Source: Streptomyces orinoci (GTDB taxonomy: Bacteria > Actinomycetota > Actinomycetes > Streptomycetales > Streptomycetaceae). From it: a DNA stretch of 64,000 bases. Where the stretch lies: positions 170,246 through 234,245 of the forward strand of contig NZ_PHNC01000011.1 in assembly GCF_003121295.1 (NCBI RefSeq), in the 5' to 3' direction. The position numbers and the translations under genes are program-made. This document shows, one piece after another, positions 16,832-24,922 of this stretch. The notes beneath the pieces were generated by a model, which worked only from the letters and a program-made list of their open reading frames with translations, did no database searches and was not told the origin of the DNA. Every line of letters begins with the position of its first letter. The first letter of the stretch is position 1.

Positions 16832-17580
16832 GCCCGACTGTCGCACTCGTCACCGGAGCCGCGGGCGGCATCGGGGCAGCCACCGCCCGCGCACTCGCCG
16901 AGGCGGGCCACCGTGTCCACGGCATCGATCTGGCCTGGCCGGAGCCGCCGGCCGACGACCGGATCCGGCCGTGCACACTCGACGTCAGCGATCCCGGGGC
17001 AGTCGAGCAGTTCTTCACCGCGCTCGACGACGAGCTGGCCCGCGACGGATCGCAGCTGCGCATACTGGCAAACGTTGCCGGCACGGTGCTGGTCAAGCCG
17101 TTCCTGGACACCACGTGGGAGGACTACCGGCGGGTGATCGACGTGAACCTTGGCGGCACCCTGCTGTGCTGCCGCCACGCGGCGGCCCGGATGTCCCCGG
17201 GCTCAGCGATCGTCAATGTGGCGTCGGTCTCCGGACACATCGGGCAGACTCAGCACGGAGTGTACGCCGCGAGCAAGGGCGCGATCCTCGCTCTGTGCCG
17301 GGCACTGGCCTGGGAGTTCGCCCCTCTGGGGATCCGGGTCAATTCGGTCTCACCGGGCTCGGTCGACACCGCGATGCTGCGCTCGGACATCGCCATCGAA
17401 GCACGTCGACTCGGTCGGCCGTTCGACGAGGTCAAGGCCGAGCGCGAGGCTGAGCAGTCGCTGGGACGCTGGGCCGACCCCGGCGAGATCGCCTCGGCGA
17501 TCGCGTTCCTCGCGGGCGGGGACGCCTCTTACGTCAACGGCGCCGACCTCCTCGTCGATTCCGGGTGGGTCGCGCGATGA
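16828..17580 (+). CDS. Short-chain dehydrogenase/reductase
   Basis: A 250-residue classical SDR. It has the cofactor motif TGAAGGIGAAT (about residues 9-19), NVAG, the catalytic serine in NVASVSG, and YAASK with the catalytic Tyr and Lys, followed by VNSVSPGSVDTAML. It would oxidise or reduce an alcohol/ketone with NAD(P). The GTG start at 16828 overlaps the preceding stop; the longer frame upstream is a shadow of that gene. Its stop overlaps the ATG of the Gfo/Idh gene (ATGA), so it sits in the middle of a fully coupled run of redox enzymes. Confidence 0.92.
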   Translation: MSPTVALVTGAAGGIGAATARALAEAGHRVHGIDLAWPEPPADDRIRPCTLDVSDPGAVEQFFTALDDELARDGSQLRILANVAGTVLVKPFLDTTWEDYRRVIDVNLGGTLLCCRHAAARMSPGSAIVNVASVSGHIGQTQHGVYAASKGAILALCRALAWEFAPLGIRVNSVSPGSVDTAMLRSDIAIEARRLGRPFDEVKAEREAEQSLGRWADPGEIASAIAFLAGGDASYVNGADLLVDSGWVAR

Positions 17581-18623
17581 GCGGCGGGGTGCACGGCGAC
17601 GTCGTCCGCATCGGCATCATCGGTCTCGGCCAGGTCAGCGCCGACCACGTGGCCGGTTACCGGGCGCTGGCGGGCGAAGCCGAGATCACCGCGGTGTGCG
17701 ACACCGACCCGGCCGCGCTGCTGCCGGTGGCGGCCGACCTCGGAGTCGCCGGCCACCTCGACCACCGCGAACTGCTCGCCCGTGAGGACGTCGACGCCGT
17801 CGTGGTCCTGCTGCCTCACCTTCTGCACGGCCCGGTGGTCCGCGACGCGCTAGCCGCCGGGAAGCACGTCACAGTGGAGAAGCCGTTGGCCGCGACGGCC
17901 GCCGAGGGCGAGGAACTCGCGGCGCTCGCCACCGAACTCGGGCTGGTGCTGTCGGTCTCGGAGAACAGCCGTTTCGTCGAGTCCTACATGCAGGTGGCGG
18001 AGTTGATCGCACGAGGCGGTCCGGGCCCGGTTCGGCTCGTCCGCGGACTCATCCACGGCAGTGCCGTACCCGAGTACCGGGACGACACGGCGCTGTGGAA
18101 ACGCCAAGAGCACGGCTTCGCCGCCATCCTCGACGCCGCCACCCATTTCTTCTACGTGCTGGCCTGGATGTTCGGGCCGGTCGCCGCTGTGCAGGCGGTC
18201 ACCCGGCACTGGGCGGCCGGCCACCTTCCAGGTGTCGAAGTCGAGGATGGAGCCATAGTCACCGGGACCCTCGAGTGCGGCGCATTCTTCAGCATCGAGG
18301 TGGGCCTCGCGCTGGAACTTCCCTGGGGCGAACGCTTCGAGGTCTACGGAGACCGCGCGTCGATCCTCTGCGACCAGTTGCGTGACCCTCCGGTGATCAT
18401 CCATCAGGGTGCTCATGATCCGGGCGTGCCACTGGCCGGGGTTCCCGCCGAACCGCGCACCTGGAGAGCATCGTCGATGGCCCGTGGCGCTGCGGACTTC
18501 GTGCGGGCGTTGCGAGACGGGCGAGCACCCTCCGTCGACACCGGGCACGCTGTGCACGCGGTGCGCGTAGCCGAGGCGGCCTACCGTTCGGTGCGCGCCG
18601 GTGGCGCCGTGCAGACCGTCTAA
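17577..18623 (+). CDS. Gfo/Idh/MocA-family oxidoreductase
   Basis: A 348-residue oxidoreductase of the glucose-fructose oxidoreductase / inositol dehydrogenase family. The Rossmann motif is IGIIGLGQVSADH. VTVEKPLA carries the conserved catalytic-region Lys, and DAATHFFYVLAWMFG corresponds to the catalytic His helix. Members oxidise ring alcohols of sugars and cyclitols, often making the ketone that a DegT-type aminotransferase then aminates. Both families are in this operon, as is an inositol-phosphate-synthase homologue, so a cyclitol or sugar ketone is a sensible guess. Start ATG at 17577 overlaps the SDR stop; an ATG-like start at 17565 inside the SDR is less likely. Confidence 0.9.
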   Translation: MSGGVHGDVVRIGIIGLGQVSADHVAGYRALAGEAEITAVCDTDPAALLPVAADLGVAGHLDHRELLAREDVDAVVVLLPHLLHGPVVRDALAAGKHVTVEKPLAATAAEGEELAALATELGLVLSVSENSRFVESYMQVAELIARGGPGPVRLVRGLIHGSAVPEYRDDTALWKRQEHGFAAILDAATHFFYVLAWMFGPVAAVQAVTRHWAAGHLPGVEVEDGAIVTGTLECGAFFSIEVGLALELPWGERFEVYGDRASILCDQLRDPPVIIHQGAHDPGVPLAGVPAEPRTWRASSMARGAADFVRALRDGRAPSVDTGHAVHAVRVAEAAYRSVRAGGAVQTV

Positions 18624-18654
18624 CCGCGCCGACCGACCATCACTGGAGCCGCTC

Positions 18655-19875
18655 ATGCCGCCCACCGCCGTCCGCCACGAGGCGTTGCTCACCGAGATCC
18701 ATACCGACATCGACGGGATCGACCGAGACCGCTGGGACGCGCTGGAGCGTCCCTCCGTATATCTGCGTTACGACTGGTTGCGGGGCCGTAGTCGAACGGT
18801 CAAGGGCGAGCCCCGATTCGTGACGGTGAGCGACACCGGCGGCCGTCTACTGCTCGCCGCTCCGGCCTACCTCACGGGCGACGGTGCGCATCCGGCCTAC
18901 GACCTGGCCAAAGTCCTGTCCATGGAGGAACTCGAGGAGGATGACCTCACCGGGCTGCCCGAAGCCCGCCAATCCCTTACCAGGCTGCGCGCCGATGCGG
19001 CGCCGTGGCGTCCCGCGATCGTCGCCGGCTCGCCGGGGCGGATGGGCGGTGTCGCTTACGCCCGCGAACTCGACGGCGCGGGACGCAGACGAGTCGCCAC
19101 AGCAGCGGTCGAAGCCCTTGAGCGTCGCGCGGATGCCGACGGTGCCGCCAGGGTGGCGTGGCTGTATCTGCTCGAACAGTACGACCCGGCGATCGAAGCT
19201 GCGCTGGCCCGACGTGGCTACCAGCATGTCGTCATCGGCGCCGACGCCTACATCCCGATCGAGTTCGACGACTTCGAAGGCTATCTCGCACAGTTCACTT
19301 CACACCGCCGCTTGAACATCCGCAAGGAGATCGAGGCGTTCGACCGGGCGGGAATCTCCGTAGCGGTGCACGACGCCGACGTGCTCGGCCCGCGACTCGC
19401 CGAGCTCGAGTTGCGCTGGCGCGCCAAGTACGGGCGGGCCGCGGATCTCGGCGACACCGTCGCCGGCTACCAGTCGCTGCGGGAGAACATCGGCGACGCG
19501 CTGCGGGTGGTAGTCGCTTCCCGCCACGGCGAGCCGATCGGGTTCGTGGTCTTCCTGGCGGACCCAGAGGCGTGGTGGGCCCGCTTCGGCGGCTTCGACT
19601 ACAGCGATAAGAAGTCGTTCCTGTACTTCAATCTCGTGTTCTACCGGCCGGTCCAGCTGGCCATCGAACGCGGTGTCGGCGCCATCGGCTACTCGATGGG
19701 TTCCTATGAGGCGAAGCACACCCGCGGCGCACGGCTGCGGCACTTCATGGGCTACCTCTCCGGTGTCGCGCCGGGTAGCCGCGCCGCGACTGACCTCGCG
19801 ATGGTGGACGGTGCCCAGCGCCGCAAGTTTGAAGCCGTGACACGGCATCATGTCCTGCGCCAGGAAGGGAGCTGA
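18655..19875 (+). CDS. FemAB/GNAT-like acyltransferase
   Basis: A 406-residue protein with the two-lobed GNAT arrangement of FemAB-like and 'peptidogalycan biosynthesis' (DUF482-type) proteins. The C-terminal half is typical: FTSHRRLNIRKEIEAFDRAG, ELELRWRAKYGR, GEPIGFVVFLAD, YFNLVFYRPVQLAIERGVGAI in register, and YSMGSYEAKHTRGA. Such enzymes transfer acyl or aminoacyl groups to amines from CoA, tRNA or carrier proteins. Here it is a plausible amide-forming step between the ACP-bound acyl group and the amine made by the aminotransferase (inference). Start ATG at 18655 has GGAG eight bases upstream; a longer frame from 18601 overlaps the previous gene and lacks a ribosome-binding site. Confidence 0.8.
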   Translation: MPPTAVRHEALLTEIHTDIDGIDRDRWDALERPSVYLRYDWLRGRSRTVKGEPRFVTVSDTGGRLLLAAPAYLTGDGAHPAYDLAKVLSMEELEEDDLTGLPEARQSLTRLRADAAPWRPAIVAGSPGRMGGVAYARELDGAGRRRVATAAVEALERRADADGAARVAWLYLLEQYDPAIEAALARRGYQHVVIGADAYIPIEFDDFEGYLAQFTSHRRLNIRKEIEAFDRAGISVAVHDADVLGPRLAELELRWRAKYGRAADLGDTVAGYQSLRENIGDALRVVVASRHGEPIGFVVFLADPEAWWARFGGFDYSDKKSFLYFNLVFYRPVQLAIERGVGAIGYSMGSYEAKHTRGARLRHFMGYLSGVAPGSRAATDLAMVDGAQRRKFEAVTRHHVLRQEGS

Positions 19876-19879
19876 GAGC

Positions 19880-20869
19880 GTGATCGCCCCGCGCTTCACG
19901 ACCCCAAGCCGGCTCGGCTTCGGCGCCGCCACCATCGGCAACCTCTACCGGGCGGTGACCGAAGAGGCAGCAGCCGAGGCGCTGGACGCCGCCTGGCAGC
20001 TCGGGGTCCGGTACTTTGACACCGCCCCGCACTACGGACTCGGTCTCTCAGAGCGCCGCCTTGGCTCCGCTCTCGCCGGGCGGCCGCGCCATGAGTTCGT
20101 CGTATCCACGAAGGTGGGGCGCCGGCTCGACCCACGGGACGCGCCGGTGAACGACCTGGAGGAGGGTGGTTACGCCGTCGAGTCCTGCCTGCGCAGGGTG
20201 TGGGACTTCTCGGCCGACGGGGTACGGCGGACCCTCGATGACTCACTGAGCCGGCTCGGCCTCGATCATGTCGACGTCGTTTACATCCACGACCCCGACG
20301 ATCACGTCGAGGAGGCTCTCAGCGGCGCCTACCCAGCACTGGCCGCATTGCGCGACCAGGGGGTTATCCGGGCGATCGGGATCGGAATGAACCAGTGGGA
20401 AGTCCCGGCCCGGTTCGTCGCCGAGACTGACATCGACGTCGTCATGCTCGCCGGCCGCTACACCCTGCATGAGCAGCCAGCGCTGGAGGAATTGCTGCCC
20501 CGGTGCGTGGAGCGCGGTGTACGTGTCGTGGCCGCGGCGGTGTTCAACACGGGGCTGCTCTCGGCCACCGAGATCGGTGACGACGCCCGGTACAACTTCA
20601 CGAGCGCACCCCGCGGCCCGATTCTGCGCGCTCGCCGCCTGGCCGAAGTCTGCCGACGGCACGACGTCGCCCTCCCGCACGCCGCGTTGCAGTTCCCGCT
20701 CGCTCATCCAGCCGTTGAAGCCGTCGTCGTCGGTGCCCGGTCCGCCCAGCACATCGCCGACGACGCCGGGTGGCTCGCCACGCCGATCCCGGACGCCCTG
20801 TGGGCCGACCTGCGGGACGAGGGCCTCATTCCGGCGAATGCGCCCGTCCCGGGCGACCATCCCGCCTAG
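19880..20869 (+). CDS. Aldo-keto reductase
   Basis: A 329-residue NADPH-dependent aldo-keto reductase, closest in character to the aldose/fucose dehydrogenase subgroup. The tetrad residues are visible: Asp and Tyr in FDTAPHYGLGLSERRLG, Lys in VVSTKVGRR and His in VVYIHDPDDH; AVVVGARS is near the C-terminus. The GTG at 19880 follows the previous stop by 4 bp with GGAAGGGAG upstream. The TAG stop (20867-20869) lies inside the left inverted repeat of the IS relic, so insertion may have replaced the native 3' end; the C-terminus nevertheless looks close to full length. Confidence 0.9.
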   Translation: MIAPRFTTPSRLGFGAATIGNLYRAVTEEAAAEALDAAWQLGVRYFDTAPHYGLGLSERRLGSALAGRPRHEFVVSTKVGRRLDPRDAPVNDLEEGGYAVESCLRRVWDFSADGVRRTLDDSLSRLGLDHVDVVYIHDPDDHVEEALSGAYPALAALRDQGVIRAIGIGMNQWEVPARFVAETDIDVVMLAGRYTLHEQPALEELLPRCVERGVRVVAAAVFNTGLLSATEIGDDARYNFTSAPRGPILRARRLAEVCRRHDVALPHAALQFPLAHPAVEAVVVGARSAQHIADDAGWLATPIPDALWADLRDEGLIPANAPVPGDHPA

Positions 20870-20881
20870 ACGAGTCATTCC
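20866..20881 (+). repeat. Left terminal inverted repeat of IS relic
   Basis: CTAGACGAGTCATTCC, perfectly complementary to the right repeat. The TAG within it serves as the stop codon of the aldo-keto reductase gene. Confidence 0.85.
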
Positions 20882-20932
20882 CAGTGTTGATGGTGCGTCA
20901 GGCAACGCAAACAGGGTGTCCAAGATCGTTTT

Positions 20933-21495
20933 GTGTCAAGCGACCTGGACACCCTGCTCACCGCGCTTTATGTGAAGATCGGCGATACCCGATGGCTGGG
21001 CCGACCTCCGCGGTTGACCGGCACCAGCTCGTCTGCCTCGCCGTTGCCCAGGCGATGCTGGGCTTCGCCTCGGAGGCCGGATGACTGCGGTTTGTCCGCT
21101 CCCGCCTGGACAAGATGTTCCCATAAGTGCCGAAGCCGCAAGGCTGGAACAAGCGGCTGAGGGCAGCGCTGCCGCTGGTCAAGCGAGCGATACGACTCCT
21201 TGCGACGGGCACCGACTTCTGGTTCGACAACCACTGGATCACCGGCTCCCCTCCGGTCGAGTGCGGCCGCTCGCGGCCGACGGTCGGCCCGGCCTGCGGC
21301 TGATCGCGGAAAGGGCTTCGCCTCCGAGGAGTTCGAGGCCGATCTGCTCCAGCGTGGGGCAGAGCTGCTGCGGCCGTCGTTCAAGCGGGAGAAACGCCGC
21401 AAGGGCGAGTCCCTGCTGAAGTCGGTGCGGCAGTTGATCGAGTCGGTGAACGACACCAGCTGGTCATGCGATCCCTGATCGTCTACGACCACTGA
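20933..21495 (+). pseudogene. IS982-family transposase, multiply broken
   Basis: Fragments of one transposase appear in successive frames. SDLDTLLTALYVKIGD and GRPPRLT come from the GTG at 20933. HQLVCLAVAQAMLGFASEA follows in the next frame, then FVRSRLDKMFP. TDFWFDNHWITGSPPVECGRS carries the first catalytic-acid region in a D-containing stretch. After a gap of roughly 90 missing residues come KGFASEEFEADLLQRGAELLRP in register and LLKSVRQLIESVND. A second deletion leads to the last residues SLIVYDH and a stop at 21495. At least three frameshifts and two deletions make it inactive. Identification rests on remembered Streptomyces IS982 transposases. Confidence 0.8.
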
Positions 21496-21502
21496 TCACA
21501 TC

Positions 21503-21518
21503 GGAATGACTCGTCTAG
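21503..21518 (-). repeat. Right terminal inverted repeat of IS relic
   Basis: GGAATGACTCGTCTAG, the exact reverse complement of the left repeat 20866-20881. Confidence 0.85.
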
Positions 21519-21541
21519 AGACGACGAAAGGACGACGCAGC

Positions 21542-21592
21542 ATGCTCTCAGCCATTCCCGCTCCGCTCAAGAATGCACTGGGCAGCCGGTGA
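21542..21592 (+). CDS. Possible 16-residue leader peptide coupled to the transporter gene
   Basis: An ATG at 21542, preceded by AAAGGACGA about eight bases upstream, opens a short frame (MLSAIPAPLKNALGSR) whose TGA overlaps the GTG start of the transporter-methyltransferase gene in GTGA. The transporter GTG has no good ribosome-binding site of its own, so translation of the short frame could feed it. It may equally be the tail of a gene lost at the IS junction, or chance. Confidence 0.35.
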   Translation: MLSAIPAPLKNALGSR

Positions 21593-23535
21593 GCGGCACC
21601 GCCCGCAGGACGTGGTGGAACGCCGCGACGGCGCGCTACACACTCGGGGAACTGCTCTCGCAGTCCGGTACCTATGTGTCCTCCACGGCCCAGGCGTGGG
21701 TAGTGCTCAGCGCAACCCAGAACACGCTTGCGTTGGGCATCTTCATGGCCCTGCGGTACGGGCCGGCCGCACTCGTCACGCCGTGGATCGGAGCGCTCGT
21801 CGACGGGCGGAACCCTCGCCGGGTCCTGCAACTGTCCAACATCCTGCAGATGGTCTTCGCGCTGGCGGCCGGAGCGCTCGCGCTCACGCCTGGCGCGCTG
21901 GCCTTCTGGCCGTTCGTGCTCGTCGGTGCCTGCAGCCAGGTTCTCGCGGTCGCGGAATACGCCAGTCGCACCTCCTACCTGACCGCACTGGTTTCCGACG
22001 AGCACCGGGCCCAGTTCGTGGGTGCCACGACGTCAGCATCCAGTATGGGCCGGGTGGTGGGGCCCGCCGTTGCCGGAGCGTTGCTCAGCGTCGCGCCCAG
22101 CGGGCTGTGCTTCGCCGTGGACGCCGTCACGTTCGCGCTCTCCTTCCTGCTGCTGCCTCACGGGCACTACCGCGCGGAAACGCCCAGGCGAGCCTCCTTG
22201 CGGGAGAGCTTCCGAGTGGTGTGGCATCTACCCCTCGTCCGCGACCTGCTTGTCTTATTCGCCCTCGTCAGCCTCGTCTCGTTCAACGTGGCCACACTGA
22301 TGCCGCTCTTCGTCCGCGACACCTACCTCAACGATCCAAAGGTCCTCGCACTGCTCAACGCGACGTTCGGGATTGGCTCCGTGGCTGGCGGACTGGTGCG
22401 GGCAACCATCAGGGTTCCTCCTGAGATCACCACGGTCTGCGGTCTCGTCCTGTTCGGGGTCGCGTTCGCCGCTGCCGGGATTGGGGTTCCCCTGTGGGCG
22501 GTGGGAGCCCTGCTCTTTCTCGCCGGGTTCGGACGAGTCGTGTTCGCGGCATCGTCGAATGCCATGTTGGTCACCGGCGTCGAGGAGGGACGGCGGGGCT
22601 TCGTGGGCAGCCTTTACGCCTTCGCCTTCACCGGCGTCACCCCGGTGGGCGCGCTGCTCGTCTCCTCTCTGTCCTCTACCATCGGCGCCGGAACCACGAT
22701 CTCCGCCGTAGGCGGGTTCGCCGCGCTGGCCGCGGGCGCGTACGCCTTGAGACTCGTCCGTGGATACCGAAAGGCCAGCCCTTCGCCTGTCGAACCGCCT
22801 CAGCGCATCGAGATGACTACCGCTCCTTGCCATCCCCACATCGCCTCGCAAGCATCCCGATCCGTAGACACCATGACCATCGACGACACGATCCGCTTCG
22901 TTCGCGAACGAGCACTTACACGGTCCATGCGCCCAGGCAAGCTCGAGACCGTTCAACGGATCGCCCGGGGTGTTGAGGAATCTCATGTCCCCGGCATCTT
23001 CGTCGAGACCGGCGTCGCGCTCGGGGGATCGGCCATCGTCCTGGCAAAGACGAAGACACCCGGGCGAGAACTGCGGCTGTACGACTCCTACGACCTGATT
23101 CCCGCACCCGGAGAAAACGATGACCAAATGTCTCACGACGACTACTCCAAGCTTTCGGCGCAGAAAGCCGATCAACCCGCCGTGACCAACTGCCTTGCCC
23201 ACACCACGGACATGCTCGAGCAGGTGAAAATCAATTTCCGCCAAGCGGGCATCGACGTGGAGCGGGAGAACGTCCACTTCGTCAAAGGGCTTTTCTACGA
23301 CACGCTCATCATGGATGGCCCGGTCGCGTTCGCCCATGTGGACTGCGACTGGTACGACCCGGTAGCCGTGTGCATCGAACGGCTGCGTGACCACATCAGC
23401 TGCGGGGGAGTCGTCATGTTCGACGACTACAGCACGAACGGGGGTGCCAAGCGCGCGGTTGACTCCTGGCTGGCCGAAGACAACCGTTTCGAGGTCATCC
23501 ACCACGATCGTTCACTTGTCGTCCGGCGGCGGTGA
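21589..23535 (+). CDS. MFS exporter fused to a TylF-type O-methyltransferase
   Basis: A single 648-codon frame. Residues 1 to about 400 are a 10-12 helix major facilitator transporter of the drug/siderophore exporter type (ALRYGPAALVTPWIGALVDG, ASSMGRVVGPAVAGALL, FLAGFGRVVFAASSNAMLV). A 25-residue linker follows. Residues from Met429 resemble TylF/macrocin O-methyltransferase: GIFVETGVALGGSAIVLA for SAM binding, and AHVDCDWYDPVAVCIERL from about residue 582 with metal-binding acids. TylF enzymes methylate sugar or cyclitol hydroxyls. No internal Shine-Dalgarno precedes Met429, which favours a true fusion. A TTA codon lies at 22255-22257 (codon 223). Probably the export and tailoring end of the upstream cluster, now separated from it by the IS relic. 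Confidence 0.85.
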   Translation: MSGTARRTWWNAATARYTLGELLSQSGTYVSSTAQAWVVLSATQNTLALGIFMALRYGPAALVTPWIGALVDGRNPRRVLQLSNILQMVFALAAGALALTPGALAFWPFVLVGACSQVLAVAEYASRTSYLTALVSDEHRAQFVGATTSASSMGRVVGPAVAGALLSVAPSGLCFAVDAVTFALSFLLLPHGHYRAETPRRASLRESFRVVWHLPLVRDLLVLFALVSLVSFNVATLMPLFVRDTYLNDPKVLALLNATFGIGSVAGGLVRATIRVPPEITTVCGLVLFGVAFAAAGIGVPLWAVGALLFLAGFGRVVFAASSNAMLVTGVEEGRRGFVGSLYAFAFTGVTPVGALLVSSLSSTIGAGTTISAVGGFAALAAGAYALRLVRGYRKASPSPVEPPQRIEMTTAPCHPHIASQASRSVDTMTIDDTIRFVRERALTRSMRPGKLETVQRIARGVEESHVPGIFVETGVALGGSAIVLAKTKTPGRELRLYDSYDLIPAPGENDDQMSHDDYSKLSAQKADQPAVTNCLAHTTDMLEQVKINFRQAGIDVERENVHFVKGLFYDTLIMDGPVAFAHVDCDWYDPVAVCIERLRDHISCGGVVMFDDYSTNGGAKRAVDSWLAEDNRFEVIHHDRSLVVRRR

Positions 23536-23975
23536 CGTGCTGACTTCTGGTAATGCCGGCAGGGTGTGGGGCTGGGTGTGAGCCGGGGTGTTGCGGGCTG
23601 AATGAGAACGGTTGGTGGTGTCTTGGGGAGGGGGGTAGGGGTCCTGGCCTGGGGGCGTGTCAGCTTCGTGGAGAGCGCCGGGGTGTGCCGCAGATGGTTC
23701 CTGCGTCTCATGGCGCTGTCCGTGATCACGCTGGTCAGGGGCGTTCTGCCTGGTCAACGAGGTGGGCGGGACTGGCTGGTGGTGGTTTACGGCGAGGTGG
23801 TCGATCCAAATGGCGTCGAGGAGGAATGGTTTTTCGGCTGTTTCACGCTCGTGCCCGTTGTTGCAGCCGGAAGTCCCAACTCCCAGGGAATTCCCACTGC
23901 CCGCTGTCACTCTTTCGGCTCTATGCAGGGTACGGGTGCGGTGTGGGCTGGTGTTCGTGCATCGGTGGTCCCGCC
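23536..23975. other. Non-coding or decayed stretch
   Basis: Frames on both strands are open but have low-complexity or Pro/His/Gly-rich translations with no family character. The minus-strand reading from 23910 (with NNGHERETAEKPFLLDAIWI) looks slightly protein-like and could be the tail of an old mobile element, but I cannot name it. Taken as degenerate DNA between two gene clusters. Confidence 0.4.
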
Positions 23976-24680
23976 CTGAACGAACGGCAACGTGTACTTC
24001 TCGAACGGCTCGCAGCCGGTGAAGACCCTGCAGCCGGGGAGCCGGGTGACTGGCGGTCGGCGTATGCCCTGCACGACCGTGGACTCCTGAGAGTCAGGCG
24101 GGGTGGCGGGAGGACGCGTGCGGAGGTCACTGAGGCCGGCCGCTTCTACCTTCGGCATGGTCATCGTCCCGACGACCCGGCGTTTGTAGACAGCGGTGAC
24201 CAGGCGGTGTCCGCTGAGGCCGCGCCTTCGACGGTAGGCGACAGGCGGCGCGGCGCTACAGGCCGAAGACGCACTCCGATGTCTCACAGCGAACGGCCCG
24301 TCGCTCGCGCGCGACGCGTGAAGGCGATGGAGTTGGTGGAGCGGCTGGTCGCCGAAGGCCGTGTCCGCGTTGTCGAGCCCGATGACGACGAGATCGCGGA
24401 ATGGCGGCGGGTCGTCAACTACGCCAAACGCCATGGCCTGGAACCGCAGGGCAGGCGTATCGAGAAAGCCCGCTTCGGTACCCGGGGCCTGGAGATGCTT
24501 CTTGCGGAGGGCCCCATCCCAACTCACGGGGGGCCAGAGCCGCAAGGTGACGTCCCGGCGGTCCCGGTCCCCACATGAGTGGGTTTCCTGCATCCGGCCG
24601 TGGCCGTGCTCACCGACGCCGAGGAGCGGTTGGCGGTACCGCCTGTGCTGCGCCGCCGGTCGCTGCTGATTCTCCAGGCC
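23976..24680 (+). pseudogene. Conserved Streptomyces hypothetical protein, interrupted by a stop and truncated
   Basis: The frame reads LNERQRVLLERLAAGED, ALHDRGLLRVRRGGGRTRAEV, ARARRVKAMELVERLVAEGR and EPDDDEIAEWRRVVNYAKRH, which matches a common Streptomyces hypothetical protein as I remember it. No ATG/GTG start fits; similarity begins at a CTG (23976). A TGA at 24576-24578 interrupts it after AVPVPT, but the same frame carries on with the expected family sequence (VGFLHPAVAVLTDAEERLAV, then LRRRSLLILQA). The stop is therefore a nonsense mutation, for example CGA to TGA. Similarity ends near 24680, where a remnant on the other strand begins. Confidence 0.6.
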
Positions 24681-24922
24681 CCGCGGGCACGGTGCACCAG
24701 GCCGATCGCGCGTAGCGTCAGGGCCTCGCCACGCCTGCTGCCCAGTCGCCGGTAGGCAGTCAGTGAATCGTCCAACAGGCCCAACGCCGGTCGGAATTCG
24801 CCCCGTTCCACCTCGACCGAGCCGGCCAGTCGGCACACATGGCCCACATGGGCGCCATCCAGACGCGGTTGGGGATGGTCAGCGACCGCAGGGTGAAGGG
24901 CTCGAACAAGGTGCTCACGGCA
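24677..24922 (-). pseudogene. Remnant of TPR region of an AfsR/SARP-type regulator
   Basis: On the minus strand about 80 codons read as tetratricopeptide sequence: RLAGSVEVERGEFRPALGLL, SLTAYRRLGSRRGEALTLRA and IGLVHRARGA. This is the style of the C-terminal TPR region of large AfsR-type Streptomyces regulators. The similarity stops abruptly at 24677, where the plus-strand hypothetical remnant ends, and fades before 24922. No DNA-binding or NTPase part is present, so it is a fragment. Confidence 0.45.

Larger units (their letters stand above)
20866..21518. mobile_element. Decayed IS982-family insertion sequence
   Basis: Two perfect 16-bp inverted repeats (CTAGACGAGTCATTCC at 20866-20881 and its complement at 21503-21518) bound a 653-bp relic holding a broken IS982-type transposase gene. 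A complete element of this family is about 1 kb, so internal sequence has been lost. No flanking target duplication is visible (left flank ends CCCGC, right flank starts AGACG), which suggests later rearrangement or different true ends. It separates the AKR gene from the transporter gene and may have split a formerly continuous operon. Confidence 0.8.

Noticed and set aside
20861..21523. Target-site duplication around the IS relic
   Set aside because: The bases next to the two inverted repeats (CCCGC and AGACG) do not match in direct orientation.
23512..23910. Minus-strand frame of 132 codons, considered as a mobile-element protein tail
   Set aside because: Some stretches look natural, but I could not tie it to any family and there is no convincing start; treated as decayed DNA.
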